Positions 56,392 to 64,000 of a stretch of DNA of 64,000 nt are shown one piece after another. The stretch's first letter is position 1; every line of letters begins with the position of its first letter. The stretch comes from Acidovorax sp. HDW3 (GTDB taxonomy: Bacteria; Pseudomonadota; Gammaproteobacteria; Burkholderiales; Burkholderiaceae_C), in contig NZ_CP049885.1 in NCBI RefSeq assembly GCF_011303755.1, positions 1,656,001 through 1,720,000 on the forward strand, read 5' to 3'. The position numbers and the translations under genes are program-made. The notes beneath the pieces are model-generated. The model worked only from the letters and a program-made list of their open reading frames with translations, made no database searches and had not been told where the DNA came from.

Positions 56392-58347
56392 ATGTCTGCA
56401 CCGCACCCTGAGGCCCTGCTGGCGCAAGTGGCCGCATTGCCGCCCCTGCCCGGCGTGTACCGCTATTTCGATCACAGTGGCACCTTGCTCTACGTGGGCA
56501 AGGCGCGCAATTTAAAAAAACGCGTCGCCAGCTATTTCAACAAAAACCATGGCGGCACCCGCATAGGCCACATGGTGGGCAAAATTGCGCGCTTGGAAAC
56601 GACCGTGGTGCGCTCGGAAACCGAGGCCCTGCTGCTTGAAAACAACCTCATCAAGTCGCTGCACCCCAAGTACAACATTCTTTTTCGGGACGACAAAAGC
56701 TACCCCTTCCTGAAGATCTCCGGCCTGGCCGCACACGACGGCACGGGCAGCGCCCCAAGCCAACGCTTTCCACGCATCGCCTACTACCGGGGCAGCACCG
56801 ACAAGCGCCACCGCTACTTCGGCCCCTACCCCAGCGCCTGGGCGGTCAAAGAAACCATCACCTTGCTGCAAAAAGTCTTTCGCCTGCGCACCTGCGAAGA
56901 CACGGTTTACGCCAACCGCAGCCGCCCCTGCCTGCTCTACCAAATCAAGCGCTGCACCGCCCCTTGCGTGGGGCTGATCACACCCCAGACGTACGCCAGC
57001 GATGTGCACAACGCCGAAGCTTTGCTGCGCGGCGAAACCCAGGAATTGCTGCACACACTGGAGCAGCGAATGCTGGCCCACGCAGAGCAACTCCAATTCG
57101 AGCAGGCTGCCGAACTGCGCAACCAGCTCCAAGCCCTGGCGCGCATGTTGCACCAGCAAGCCATTGAAACAACCGATACGCGCGACGTGGACATCCTCGC
57201 CGTGCGCGTACAAGGCGGCAAAGCCTGCGTCAACCTGGCCATGGTGCGCGGCGGCCGCCACCTGGGCGACCGACCGTATTTTTCTTCACAAGCGGATACT
57301 GTGGGCACTGTGCTGGAAACAGAGAATGAGGACAGGGATGGGACAACAACAAACCCGCCAGAGCCTGCACAGCAAATCCTGGAGGCATTCGTGGCCCAGC
57401 ATTACCTGGGCTTGCCCATACCGCCCCTGTTGGTGGTCAGCCACCCCCTGCCCTCCCTCCTGCTGCAAGCACTGAGCGAGCAGGCCGGCCACCGCATTCA
57501 GGCCGTGCACCAGCCGCGCGAAGAACGCCGCACCTGGCTGGAGATGGCACAGAGGAATGCCGAGCTGCAGCTCACCCGCCTACTGGCCGAAGAAGGCTCG
57601 CAGCAAGCGCGCACCCGCGCCCTGGCTGAGGCGCTGGATTTGCCCTGCGAACAGCTCGAGCAGCTGCGCATTGAGTGCTTTGACATCTCGCACACCGCTG
57701 GCGAGGCCACCCGCGCTTCCTGCGTGGTGTTCACCCAGCACGCCATGCAAAGCAGCCAATACCGCCATTTCAAGATCGAAGGCATCACCGGCGGCGACGA
57801 TTACGCCGCCATGCGCCAGGTGCTCGAACGCCGCTACCGCCCCCTGGCGCAGGCCCGACAAGAGGCCGAAAGCCCCTCCAGCAACGACGCCCAGGCTCGC
57901 CTGCCAGACTTGGTGCTGATCGACGGCGGCAAGGGCCAGGTGGCGGTGGCGCGCGAGGTGTTCTCAGAGCTTGGCCTGGAGCTGTCACGCATCGTCGGCG
58001 TGGAAAAGGGCGAAGGCCGCAAAGTGGGCCTGGAGGAGTTGGTGTTTGCCGATGGCCGCGACAAAATTTACCTGGGCAAAGACTCCGCCGCGCTCATGCT
58101 AATCGCGCAAATCCGCGACGAGGCACACCGCTTTGCCATTACGGGAATGCGCGCCGCCCGCGCCAAGGTTCGCACCGGCGGTAGCCGCCTGGAGGATATT
58201 CCCGGTATTGGCCCCAAAAAACGTGCCCGCCTGCTGCAACGCTTTGGCGGCCTGCGCGGCGTGCAAGATGCCAGCCCGCAGGATCTGGCCAGCGTCGAAG
58301 GCATTTCCGCCGAGCTGGCAGACACCATCTACCACGCTCTGCGGTAA
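56392..58347 (+). CDS. uvrC: Excinuclease ABC subunit C
   Basis: UvrC makes both cuts in nucleotide excision repair. The 651-residue protein has the GIY-YIG domain ([20 protein letters not shown], residues ~22-41), a Cys segment ([15 protein letters not shown]), the UVR motif ([20 protein letters not shown]), the RNase H-like 3' nuclease part ([37 protein letters not shown]) and a C-terminal double HhH ([20 protein letters not shown]). It is ~40 residues longer than E. coli UvrC, mostly from an acidic/Thr-rich insertion at ~300-325. It precedes pgsA. Confidence 0.96.
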   Translation: MSAPHPEALLAQVAALPPLPGVYRYFDHSGTLLYVGKARNLKKRVASYFNKNHGGTRIGHMVGKIARLETTVVRSETEALLLENNLIKSLHPKYNILFRDDKSYPFLKISGLAAHDGTGSAPSQRFPRIAYYRGSTDKRHRYFGPYPSAWAVKETITLLQKVFRLRTCEDTVYANRSRPCLLYQIKRCTAPCVGLITPQTYASDVHNAEALLRGETQELLHTLEQRMLAHAEQLQFEQAAELRNQLQALARMLHQQAIETTDTRDVDILAVRVQGGKACVNLAMVRGGRHLGDRPYFSSQADTVGTVLETENEDRDGTTTNPPEPAQQILEAFVAQHYLGLPIPPLLVVSHPLPSLLLQALSEQAGHRIQAVHQPREERRTWLEMAQRNAELQLTRLLAEEGSQQARTRALAEALDLPCEQLEQLRIECFDISHTAGEATRASCVVFTQHAMQSSQYRHFKIEGITGGDDYAAMRQVLERRYRPLAQARQEAESPSSNDAQARLPDLVLIDGGKGQVAVAREVFSELGLELSRIVGVEKGEGRKVGLEELVFADGRDKIYLGKDSAALMLIAQIRDEAHRFAITGMRAARAKVRTGGSRLEDIPGIGPKKRARLLQRFGGLRGVQDASPQDLASVEGISAELADTIYHALR

Positions 58348-58360
58348 GAGGACGGATGCC

Positions 58361-58942
58361 ATGCCACAATCGCGCCCCATGTTCTTCACCATCCCCACCT
58401 TGATGACCTGGACGCGGATCATCGCGATCCCCTTGATCGTCGGGGTGTTCTACGCTCCGCTGGCGCCAGACACGCGCAATCTCATCGCCACGCTCATGTT
58501 CGTGGTCTTTGCCGCCACCGACTGGCTCGATGGTTTTCTGGCACGCAAGCTCAACCAAACCTCAGCCTTTGGCGCCTTTCTCGATCCGGTGGCAGACAAA
58601 TTTTTGGTCTGCGCCTCGCTGCTGGTGCTGGTGCACCTGGGACGAACGGATGTATTCGTGGCACTGATCATCATCGGCCGCGAAATTGCCATCTCTGCCC
58701 TGCGCGAATGGATGGCACAAATTGGTGCGAGCAAAAGCGTGGCCGTGCACATGATCGGCAAACTCAAAACCACGGCGCAAATGACGGCCATCCCCTTCTT
58801 GCTCTACGACGGCCCGGTCGGCCCCATCAACACAGGGGTGTGGGGACTGTGGCTGATCTGGATTGCAGCCGTACTCACCGTCTGGTCCATGGTCTACTAC
58901 CTGCAAAAAGCGCTGCCTGAAATCCGCGCCCGTGTTCGCTAA
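58361..58942 (+). CDS. pgsA: CDP-diacylglycerol-glycerol-3-phosphate 3-phosphatidyltransferase
   Basis: PgsA makes phosphatidylglycerol phosphate. The 193-residue inner-membrane protein has the CDP-alcohol phosphotransferase motif D-G-x2-A-R-x8-G-x3-D-x3-D (DWLDGFLARKLNQTSAFGAF then LDPVADK). IPTLMTWTRI is at the start. The ATG at 58361 has GAGG upstream; an ATG at 58379 (MFFTIPTL) is the alternative. It follows uvrC by 13 bases, a common pairing. Confidence 0.94.
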   Translation: MPQSRPMFFTIPTLMTWTRIIAIPLIVGVFYAPLAPDTRNLIATLMFVVFAATDWLDGFLARKLNQTSAFGAFLDPVADKFLVCASLLVLVHLGRTDVFVALIIIGREIAISALREWMAQIGASKSVAVHMIGKLKTTAQMTAIPFLLYDGPVGPINTGVWGLWLIWIAAVLTVWSMVYYLQKALPEIRARVR

Positions 58943-59096
58943 AAAGCGACGCCAAGCCGAGCAGACGCATAAATACGACTAGAATCCCGCGACACGTCGC
59001 CGCCGCAGCGCGCGCCTGACCCGATAACAGGAAACCGGGGCCGCCTAAAATTGCCGAGCACCCAGGTCTTCCACACGCTTTCCCGAGAGGCATCTT

Positions 59097-59369
59097 GTGA
59101 ATAAAACCGAACTAATTGAACACATTGCAACCAATGCCGACATATCCAAGGCTGCCGCTGCCCGCGCCCTGGAATCGACGATCGAAGCCGTCAAAAAAAC
59201 CCTGAAAAAAGGTGGTACCGTATCCCTGGTCGGTTTTGGCACTTTTGCCGTTGGCAAACGTGCCGCCCGCACCGGTCGCAACCCCCGTACCGGCGCTACG
59301 ATTAAAATCAAGGCTGCCAAGGTTCCGAAGTTCCGTCCAGGCAAGGCGTTGAAAGACGCCCTGAACTGA
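59097..59369 (+). CDS. hupB: HU family DNA-binding protein
   Basis: The 90-residue protein bends DNA in the nucleoid. It has the HU pattern [40 protein letters not shown] and [20 protein letters not shown]. The start is GTG at 59097, with AGAGG nine bases upstream. A tRNA-Val gene starts 16 bases after the stop. Confidence 0.95.
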   Translation: MNKTELIEHIATNADISKAAAARALESTIEAVKKTLKKGGTVSLVGFGTFAVGKRAARTGRNPRTGATIKIKAAKVPKFRPGKALKDALN

Positions 59370-59385
59370 ACAAGCAGTTAAGGTG

Positions 59386-59461
59386 GGGTGCTTAGCTCAG
59401 TTGGTAGAGCGGCGCCCTTACAAGGCGTAGGTCAGCGGTTCGAGCCCGTTAGCACCCACCA
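59386..59461 (+). tRNA. tRNA-Val (anticodon TAC)
   Basis: The 76-base gene folds as a cloverleaf. Acceptor GGGTGCT pairs with AGCACCC, the D arm is TAGCTCAGTTGGTAGAGC, the anticodon loop CTTACAA reads TAC, the T arm has GGTTCGAGCC, and CCA is encoded. Confidence 0.96.
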
Positions 59462-59470
59462 CCACCGAAC

Positions 59471-59498
59471 AAAGGCGAACGCAAGTTCGCCTTTTCTT
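59471..59498 (+). terminator. Rho-independent terminator after tRNA-Val
   Basis: AAAGGCGAAC and GTTCGCCTTT form a 10 bp stem with a GCAA loop, then TTTCTTTT. It lies 18 bases before the ppiD start. Confidence 0.85.
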
Positions 59499-59516
59499 TT
59501 GTCAGAAAGTTTGACT

Positions 59517-61421
59517 ATGCTCGAATCCATCCGCAAGCACTCCAAGTTCGGCATGATCTTGTTGTTCTTGCTGGTCATTCCCTCATTCGTTCTGGTAGGT
59601 GTAGACCAGAGCTATTTTTCCGAGAGCAGCCCCATCGTCGCCCGCGTCGATGGTCACGAGATCAAGCAATCGGACTGGGATAACGCCCATCGCCAAGAAA
59701 GCGACCGAGCCCGTGCCCAAGCACCCAACAGCGACCCCAGGCTGCTCGACACACCCCAAGCGCGCTATGCCACGCTCGAACGCATGGTACGCGACCGCGT
59801 GTTGACTGCAGCCGTGCAAAAAATGCATCTGGGCGTCAGCAATACCCGCTTGGCACAAACCCTGCAAGATATTCCAGCGATTGCAGCCCTCAAGCGCCCC
59901 GATGGCTCGCTCGATGCCGAAGCCTACCGCGCCCTGGTCGGCGCCCAGGGCCTGACACCTGAAGGCTTTGAGGCCAATGTGCGCCAGGACATGGCGCTTT
60001 CACAAGTGCTCGGCGGCGTGGTGCAATCGTCCTTCAGCACCCCCGAGCAGCTCAACCAGGCCATGGACACGCTGCTGCAGCGCCGCGAGATTCAAATCGC
60101 ACGCTTTACCCCGCAAGACTTCAGCGCCAAAGTCACGCCCACGGATGCCGAACTCGAAAGCTACTACCAGGCCCACACGGTGCAATTCCAGCAGCCTGAA
60201 GAAGCCACCGTCGAATACCTGTTGCTCGACCTCGATGCCGTGCGTGCCAGCCTCACGCCCAGCGAGGACGATCTGCGCACTTACTACAAAGAAAACCTCG
60301 ACCGCCTTGCCGGCAAAGAAGAGCGCCGTGCCAGCCATATCCTGATCAGCGCCGCCAAGGATGCTCCGGCCGCCGAACGCGAAAAAGCCAAGGCCCAAGC
60401 CAACGAACTCGAAACCACTTTGCGCAAAGACCCGGGCCAATTCGCTGCCCTGGCCAAGAAAAATTCGCAAGACCCGGGCTCTGCCAGTGCCGGCGGCGAT
60501 CTGGGCTTTTTTGCCCGAGGTGCAATGGTCAAACCATTTGAAGACGCCGTCTTTGGCATGAACAAAGGCGACATCAGCCCCGTGGTGGAGAGCGATTTTG
60601 GCTACCACATCATCACACTCACCGACATCAAAAAACCCAAAGCACCGAGTTTTGAGGAAGTGCGTCCCAAGCTGCAAGCAGAGCTGCTGCAACAACTGGC
60701 CCAACGCAAATTTGCCGAAGTGGCTGACACGTTCACCAACAGCGTCTATGAGCAGGCCGATAGCCTGCAGCCCACCGCCGACAAGCTCAAGCTCAAAGTG
60801 CAAACGGCTCAGCACGTCACGCGCACACCAGCTCCTGGCGCCCAAGGGCCGCTGGCCAACGCCCGCTTCCTCGAAGCCTTGTTTGCCAACGACTCGATTG
60901 AGAACAAGCGCAACACCGAAGCCATCGACATCGCCCCCAGCACTCTGGTTGCGGGCCGCGTGAGCCAATATGAACCGGCCCGTACCCTGCCTTACGCCGA
61001 AGTACGCGAGCGCGTTCGGGCCCTGTACGTCGCCGACAAGGCTGGCGAGCTCGCCCGCACAGAAGGTCAGGCCAAACTCCAAGCTTGGCAAGCCGACCCC
61101 AACAGTGCCAACCGCCTGGCGCCATCCATCATCGTCGCCCGCAACCAGCTGCAAAACCAGCCCCGCGCCCTGGTCGATGCCGCTTTGCACGCCCCGGCAG
61201 ACAAACTCCCAGCCTGGACCGGTGTCGATCTGGGTGCGCAAGGCTATGCCGTCATCAAAATCAACCGCATCGTGCCGCGCGAAGCCAGCCAGGCTGCAGA
61301 AACTGCCGCCCTGCAGCAGCAATTCGACCAATGGCTGGGCACTGCGGAAGGCATGGCGTACTACGAGCTGCTCAAGCAACGCTTCAAGGTCCAAATCAAG
61401 GCCCCACGGCCCACCTCCTAA
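59517..61421 (+). CDS. ppiD: Peptidyl-prolyl isomerase PpiD (SurA N-domain type)
   Basis: PpiD is a membrane-anchored periplasmic chaperone near the Sec exit. The 634-residue protein has one N-terminal anchor (MILLFLLVIPSFVLVG, residues ~12-28), a SurA-like chaperone domain and a parvulin domain at ~265-365. The parvulin motifs are RASHILISAAKDAPAAEREK, DPGSASAGGDLGFFARGAMV and FGYHIITLTDIKKP. The frame opens upstream through the tRNA-Val gene, so the ATG at 59517 was used. It follows the tRNA and terminator. Confidence 0.93.
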   Translation: MLESIRKHSKFGMILLFLLVIPSFVLVGVDQSYFSESSPIVARVDGHEIKQSDWDNAHRQESDRARAQAPNSDPRLLDTPQARYATLERMVRDRVLTAAVQKMHLGVSNTRLAQTLQDIPAIAALKRPDGSLDAEAYRALVGAQGLTPEGFEANVRQDMALSQVLGGVVQSSFSTPEQLNQAMDTLLQRREIQIARFTPQDFSAKVTPTDAELESYYQAHTVQFQQPEEATVEYLLLDLDAVRASLTPSEDDLRTYYKENLDRLAGKEERRASHILISAAKDAPAAEREKAKAQANELETTLRKDPGQFAALAKKNSQDPGSASAGGDLGFFARGAMVKPFEDAVFGMNKGDISPVVESDFGYHIITLTDIKKPKAPSFEEVRPKLQAELLQQLAQRKFAEVADTFTNSVYEQADSLQPTADKLKLKVQTAQHVTRTPAPGAQGPLANARFLEALFANDSIENKRNTEAIDIAPSTLVAGRVSQYEPARTLPYAEVRERVRALYVADKAGELARTEGQAKLQAWQADPNSANRLAPSIIVARNQLQNQPRALVDAALHAPADKLPAWTGVDLGAQGYAVIKINRIVPREASQAAETAALQQQFDQWLGTAEGMAYYELLKQRFKVQIKAPRPTS

Positions 61422-61472
61422 AGCGTGGACATGAAAATTCCTTGAATTACCATTTGCTTCGAAATTTGACGC

Positions 61473-61478
61473 TATAAT
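61473..61478 (+). promoter_or_regulatory. Perfect -10 box before tRNA-His
   Basis: TATAAT lies 13 bases before the tRNA gene, a fitting distance for a short leader. No good -35 is visible at the usual spacing. Confidence 0.55.
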
Positions 61479-61490
61479 TCAGGGCTCTAC

Positions 61491-61567
61491 GGTGGCTGTA
61501 GCTCAGTTGGTAGAGTCCAGGATTGTGATTCCTGTCGTCGTGGGTTCGAGTCCCATCAGCCACCCCA
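61491..61567 (+). tRNA. tRNA-His (anticodon GTG)
   Basis: Acceptor GTGGCTG pairs with CAGCCAC. The gene carries the extra 5' G (61491) paired with discriminator C, the mark of tRNA-His. The anticodon loop TTGTGAT reads GTG, the T arm is GGGTTCGAGTCCC, and CCA is encoded. Confidence 0.96.
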
Positions 61568-61573
61568 AATGAC

Positions 61574-61608
61574 AAAACCTCGCCAACTTCTGTTGGCGAG
61601 GTTTTTTT
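61574..61608 (+). terminator. Rho-independent terminator after tRNA-His
   Basis: AAAACCTCGCCAAC and GTTGGCGAGGTTTT form a 14 bp stem around TTCT, followed by more T. Confidence 0.92.
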
Positions 61609-61639
61609 ACGTCAGGTATTTTGTGCGGAGTACGAAGCC

Positions 61640-62353
61640 ATGAGTGCAACCCTCAACGTCGATCCGGCCGAACTGGCTAAATTTTCTGAACTGGCCCACC
61701 GCTGGTGGGACCCTGAGAGCGAATTCCGCCCCTTGCACCAGTTCAATCCCTTGCGCCTGGAGTGGATCATGGGCTTGGCCCCACTGGCCGGCAAGAAGGT
61801 ACTGGACGTAGGCTGTGGCGGCGGCATTTTGGCCGACTCGATGGCACACCAAGGCGCCAGCGTCACAGGTATTGATCTGGCCAGCAAATCGCTGCGTGTG
61901 GCCCAACTGCACGCACTAGAAGCCCAAACACCCAACATCGACTACCGCGAAGTCAGCGCCGAAGTCCTGGCCGCAGAGCAGCCTGGCGCGTACGACGTCG
62001 TCACCTGCATGGAAATGCTCGAACACGTGCCCGACCCGGCGTCCATCGTGCGTGCCTGCGCCACCCTGGTCAAGCCCGGTGGCTGGGTGTTCTTTTCTAC
62101 CATCCACCGCAACCTCAAAGCCTTCGCCCTGGCCATCGTCGCTGCTGAATACCTGCTAAAAATGCTACCCCAGGGCACGCACGAATACGACAAGCTCATT
62201 CAGCCCAGCGAACTCGCCCGCTACTGCCGCCAAGCCGGACTGGAACTACAGCACACCCGGGGCCTGGAATACAACCCCCTGACCCAGCGCTACCGCCTGA
62301 GCGACGACACCAGCGTCAACTACCTCTTTGCCACCCGCAGGCTGCCCGCATGA
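61640..62353 (+). CDS. ubiG: Ubiquinone biosynthesis O-methyltransferase UbiG
   Basis: UbiG does both O-methylations in ubiquinone synthesis. The 237-residue protein has the start ELAKFSELAHRWWDPESEFR, SAM motif I VLDVGCGGGILADSMA, VTGIDLASKSLRVAQLHA, CMEMLEHVPDP and the HRNLKAFALAIVAAEYLLKM membrane-touching helix. The start fits the family. Its stop overlaps the phosphatase gene (ATGA). Confidence 0.96.
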   Translation: MSATLNVDPAELAKFSELAHRWWDPESEFRPLHQFNPLRLEWIMGLAPLAGKKVLDVGCGGGILADSMAHQGASVTGIDLASKSLRVAQLHALEAQTPNIDYREVSAEVLAAEQPGAYDVVTCMEMLEHVPDPASIVRACATLVKPGGWVFFSTIHRNLKAFALAIVAAEYLLKMLPQGTHEYDKLIQPSELARYCRQAGLELQHTRGLEYNPLTQRYRLSDDTSVNYLFATRRLPA

Positions 62354-63024
62354 GCCCGGTTTTTTCCACCGTACGGGCGGTTTTATTCGACCTCGATGGC
62401 ACCTTGATCGACAGCGCCCCGGACCTCGGCGCCGCCGTGGACAAAATGCGCACCGACCGAGGGTTGCCTCCCCTGCCCATGGAGTGCTACCGCCCCCTGG
62501 CCGGCGCGGGCGCCCGTGGCCTGCTAGGGCAGGCGTTCGGCATCGGCCCCGATCACCCTGAATTTACCCAGCTGCGCGAAGAATTTTTCAATAACTACCA
62601 AGCTTGCATGACGGCGCGCACCCAGCCCTTTGAGGGCGTGGCCCAGCTCCTCGACCACTTGCACCGCAAAGCCCTGCCCTGGGGTGTGGTCACCAACAAA
62701 TCAACCCGCTTTGCCCAACCTCTGACGCAGCAGATGCCCCTGTTTGCCACCATGCAGACTGTGGTATGTGGCGACACCACCGCACACTCCAAACCCCACC
62801 CCGAACCCCTGCTTGAAGCCTGCAGACGCCTGGGCGTTGCGCCACAGCATTGCATTTACGTGGGTGACGACGCACGCGACATCGAAGCCGGCCATGCCGC
62901 CGGCATGGGCACCGTGGCCGCCTGCTACGGCTACCTGGGACACGAACACCCCCCCCAGACCTGGGGCGCCCACGCCACCATCTATTCCCCCCTGGAGCTC
63001 TTGAAATTACTGAAAAAGGACTAA
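62350..63024 (+). CDS. gph: Phosphoglycolate phosphatase
   Basis: The 224-residue HAD phosphatase removes phosphate from 2-phosphoglycolate. It has motif I FDLDGTLIDSAPDL, motif II TNKS, the Lys segment HSKPHPEPLLEACRRLG and motif III GDDARDIEAGHAAGMGTVA. The cap domain lies between residues ~20 and 85. It overlaps ubiG by four bases, and the ubiG-gph order is common in betaproteobacteria. Related HAD enzymes such as MupP have near-identical motifs and cannot be excluded. Confidence 0.9.
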   Translation: MSPVFSTVRAVLFDLDGTLIDSAPDLGAAVDKMRTDRGLPPLPMECYRPLAGAGARGLLGQAFGIGPDHPEFTQLREEFFNNYQACMTARTQPFEGVAQLLDHLHRKALPWGVVTNKSTRFAQPLTQQMPLFATMQTVVCGDTTAHSKPHPEPLLEACRRLGVAPQHCIYVGDDARDIEAGHAAGMGTVAACYGYLGHEHPPQTWGAHATIYSPLELLKLLKKD

Positions 63025-63037
63025 AATGGCGAATCAA

Positions 63038-63415
63038 GGGGCTGCCCTGGTTTCGACGTGGGTTCGGAATCGGCGTGGTGCATGTCGAGCTTGAGTGACG
63101 CTCGTAAATCTCCATTCAACAAAGTAACTGCAAACGACGAACGTTTCGCACTCGCCGCTTAAATCCGGTGAGCCTTGCAACAGCACGCTGATGGGCTGGG
63201 CAAGGGGGTAGCAATACCTCCCGGCTGCAAGGGAATTCACATCAGCTGGTTCTGTGCCGGGCACCTTGGCATGGGGCAAGATCCAAGGGTGCTGGCTGGT
63301 GGTAGAGCGTGTGCCTGCGCGCTACCGGCGGCGAGATCCAAAACAGAACACTAAACATGTAGATCTGCCCGAAGAAGGCTTGCGGACGCGGGTTCAATTC
63401 CCGCCAGCTCCACCA
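63038..63415 (+). ncRNA. ssrA: Transfer-messenger RNA (tmRNA)
   Basis: The 378-base RNA rescues stalled ribosomes. The tRNA-like ends pair (GGGGCTG with CAGCTCC, including the G-U pair that marks alanine charging), and ACCA is encoded. The tag frame starts at GCA 63130 and reads ANDERFALAA before TAA at 63160-63162. Start GGGGCTGCCCTGGTTTCGAC and end GGTTCAATTCCCGCCAGCTC are typical. Confidence 0.97.
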
Positions 63416-63424
63416 ATCTCCCCA

Positions 63425-63454
63425 GCCCACATCCAAGGATGTGGGCTTTTTTTT
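63425..63454 (+). terminator. Rho-independent terminator after tmRNA
   Basis: GCCCACATCC and GGATGTGGGC form a 10 bp stem with an AA loop, followed by eight T residues. Confidence 0.92.
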
Positions 63455-63473
63455 GCCCCCCAGCTCACGCCCT

Positions 63474-64000
63474 ATGCCCCCATTGCTTTGGGATGTTTTT
63501 TGTCGCGTCATCGACAACTTCGGCGACGTTGGTGTCTGTTGGCGTCTTTCGGCTGATCTTGCTGCCCGTGGGCACCAGGTGCGGCTATGGATAGACGATG
63601 CCAGCGCCCTGGCTTGGATGGCGCCGCAAGGTGTTAGCGGCGTGCAAGTGCTTCCCTGGCCAGACGCTGCTCCCGCCACGGGGGTCGGTCAAGTGCTGGT
63701 CGAAGCCTTTGGCTGCGGGGCGCCGGACATTTTTTTTGCTACCAAAACAATAGCGTCTGACGCTGATACAACAAGCCCTGCAAGCAAAAATTACCCACTA
63801 TTAATCAACCTGGAATACCTCAGCGCCGAAAGCTATGTTGAGCGCTGCCATCGCCTGCCCTCCCCCATCTCCACCGGCCCCTGCCAAGGGGCAGTACGCT
63901 GGTTTTTCTACCCTGGTTTCACCCCGGCCACCGGCGGCCTGCTGCGCGAATCGAATCTGGCGGCACGCCTGCAACAATTTGACCGGGCCGGCTGGCGCAC
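63474..64000 (+). CDS. earP: Elongation factor P arginine rhamnosyltransferase EarP, 3' end cut by window edge
   Basis: EarP adds rhamnose from dTDP-rhamnose to an Arg of EF-P, which helps ribosomes through polyproline stretches. The visible 175 codons begin WDVFCRVIDNFGDVGVCWRL, the hallmark GT-B start with the catalytic Asp. LPWPDA, EAFGCGAPD and INLEYLSAESYVERCHRLPS follow, and FFYPGFTPATGGLLRE ends the visible part. Between EAFGCGAPD and INLEYLSAE lie ~20 residues (ATKTIASDADTTSPASKNYP) encoded by the dispersed repeat. The start ATG at 63474 has no strong ribosome site. The full protein would be about 380 residues; efp is expected just downstream. Confidence 0.93.
   Translation, partial: MPPLLWDVFCRVIDNFGDVGVCWRLSADLAARGHQVRLWIDDASALAWMAPQGVSGVQVLPWPDAAPATGVGQVLVEAFGCGAPDIFFATKTIASDADTTSPASKNYPLLINLEYLSAESYVERCHRLPSPISTGPCQGAVRWFFYPGFTPATGGLLRESNLAARLQQFDRAGWR
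63736..63786 (+). repeat. Dispersed ~50 bp repeat inserted in earP
   Basis: GCTACCAAAACAATAGCGTC then TGACGCTGATACAACAAGCCC and TGCAAGCAAAAATTACCC follows the family pattern (AAAACNATAGC...GCGCTTNNTNNNCAAGC). It is translated in frame, with no stop. Confidence 0.7.

Noticed and set aside
59388-59516. N-terminal extension of PpiD through the tRNA-Val gene
   Set aside because: It would translate the tRNA and its terminator; the membrane anchor starts right after the ATG at 59517.

Overview
The window is a 64 kb piece of a high-GC betaproteobacterial chromosome, most likely from the family Comamonadaceae (Acidovorax/Comamonas-like). This rests on the proteins and layout: an EarP-type arginine rhamnosyltransferase, a Bpt-type leucyltransferase next to Aat, a PHB phasin, an MmeI-like restriction enzyme, and a dispersed ~50 bp repeat typical of this group. 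The placement is an inference from gene content, not a database match. Gene density is high and no gap without a gene exceeds 300 bp.

Layout. 1-2406: the 5' part of fadH (2,4-dienoyl-CoA reductase), divergent from a PadR regulator, with two shared palindromic operators between them. 2437-7386: an HDOD signalling protein, ribosomal protein L31 type B, a GT-C-like membrane protein and a MATE exporter. 7325-16918: a phosphate block with phoR-phoB-phoU-pstB-pstA-pstC-pstS on the minus strand. Three Pho boxes separate pstS from a plus-strand periplasmic binding protein and ppx. 16984-22569: a small defence island. A type IIL (MmeI-like) restriction-modification gene is split by an in-frame stop and carries in-frame repeat arrays; it is flanked on both sides by BrnT/BrnA toxin-antitoxin pairs. 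22589-25888: thiolase and the trifunctional-type beta-oxidation enzyme. 26061-33322: a livFGMH-type ABC transporter, an acyl-CoA ligase and a binding protein, with a divergent Crp/Fnr regulator.

33394-42693: housekeeping genes (msrB, septation protein, bolA, PpiC isomerase, LOG protein, rmuC, Na+/H+ antiporter), a phasin with a two-operator promoter, the N-degron transferases aat and bpt, and an IclR regulator. 42705-48399: metal handling, with a MerR regulator, a Zn/Cd/Pb P-type ATPase, a YitT protein, then a DUF2946 protein, a cupredoxin and a DUF411 protein, followed by a P1 peptidase. 48464-64000: DUF1631 protein, ettA, rhlE-type helicase, an M14 lipoprotein, uvrC-pgsA, HU, tRNA-Val, ppiD, tRNA-His, ubiG-gph, tmRNA and the 5' part of earP.

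The points most worth a second look are these. (1) The restriction enzyme is split in frame exactly where a palindromic repeat doublet has entered it, and the same repeat has expanded to a 72 bp (24-codon) tandem array near its 3' end. (2) A binding-protein gene beside pst has its own Pho boxes. (3) A ~50 bp dispersed repeat has been absorbed into several genes: it makes the PhoB C-terminus, a cupredoxin signal peptide, an EarP insertion and the RM C-terminus. (4) The LivF-like ATPase has Arg in place of the Walker A Lys.
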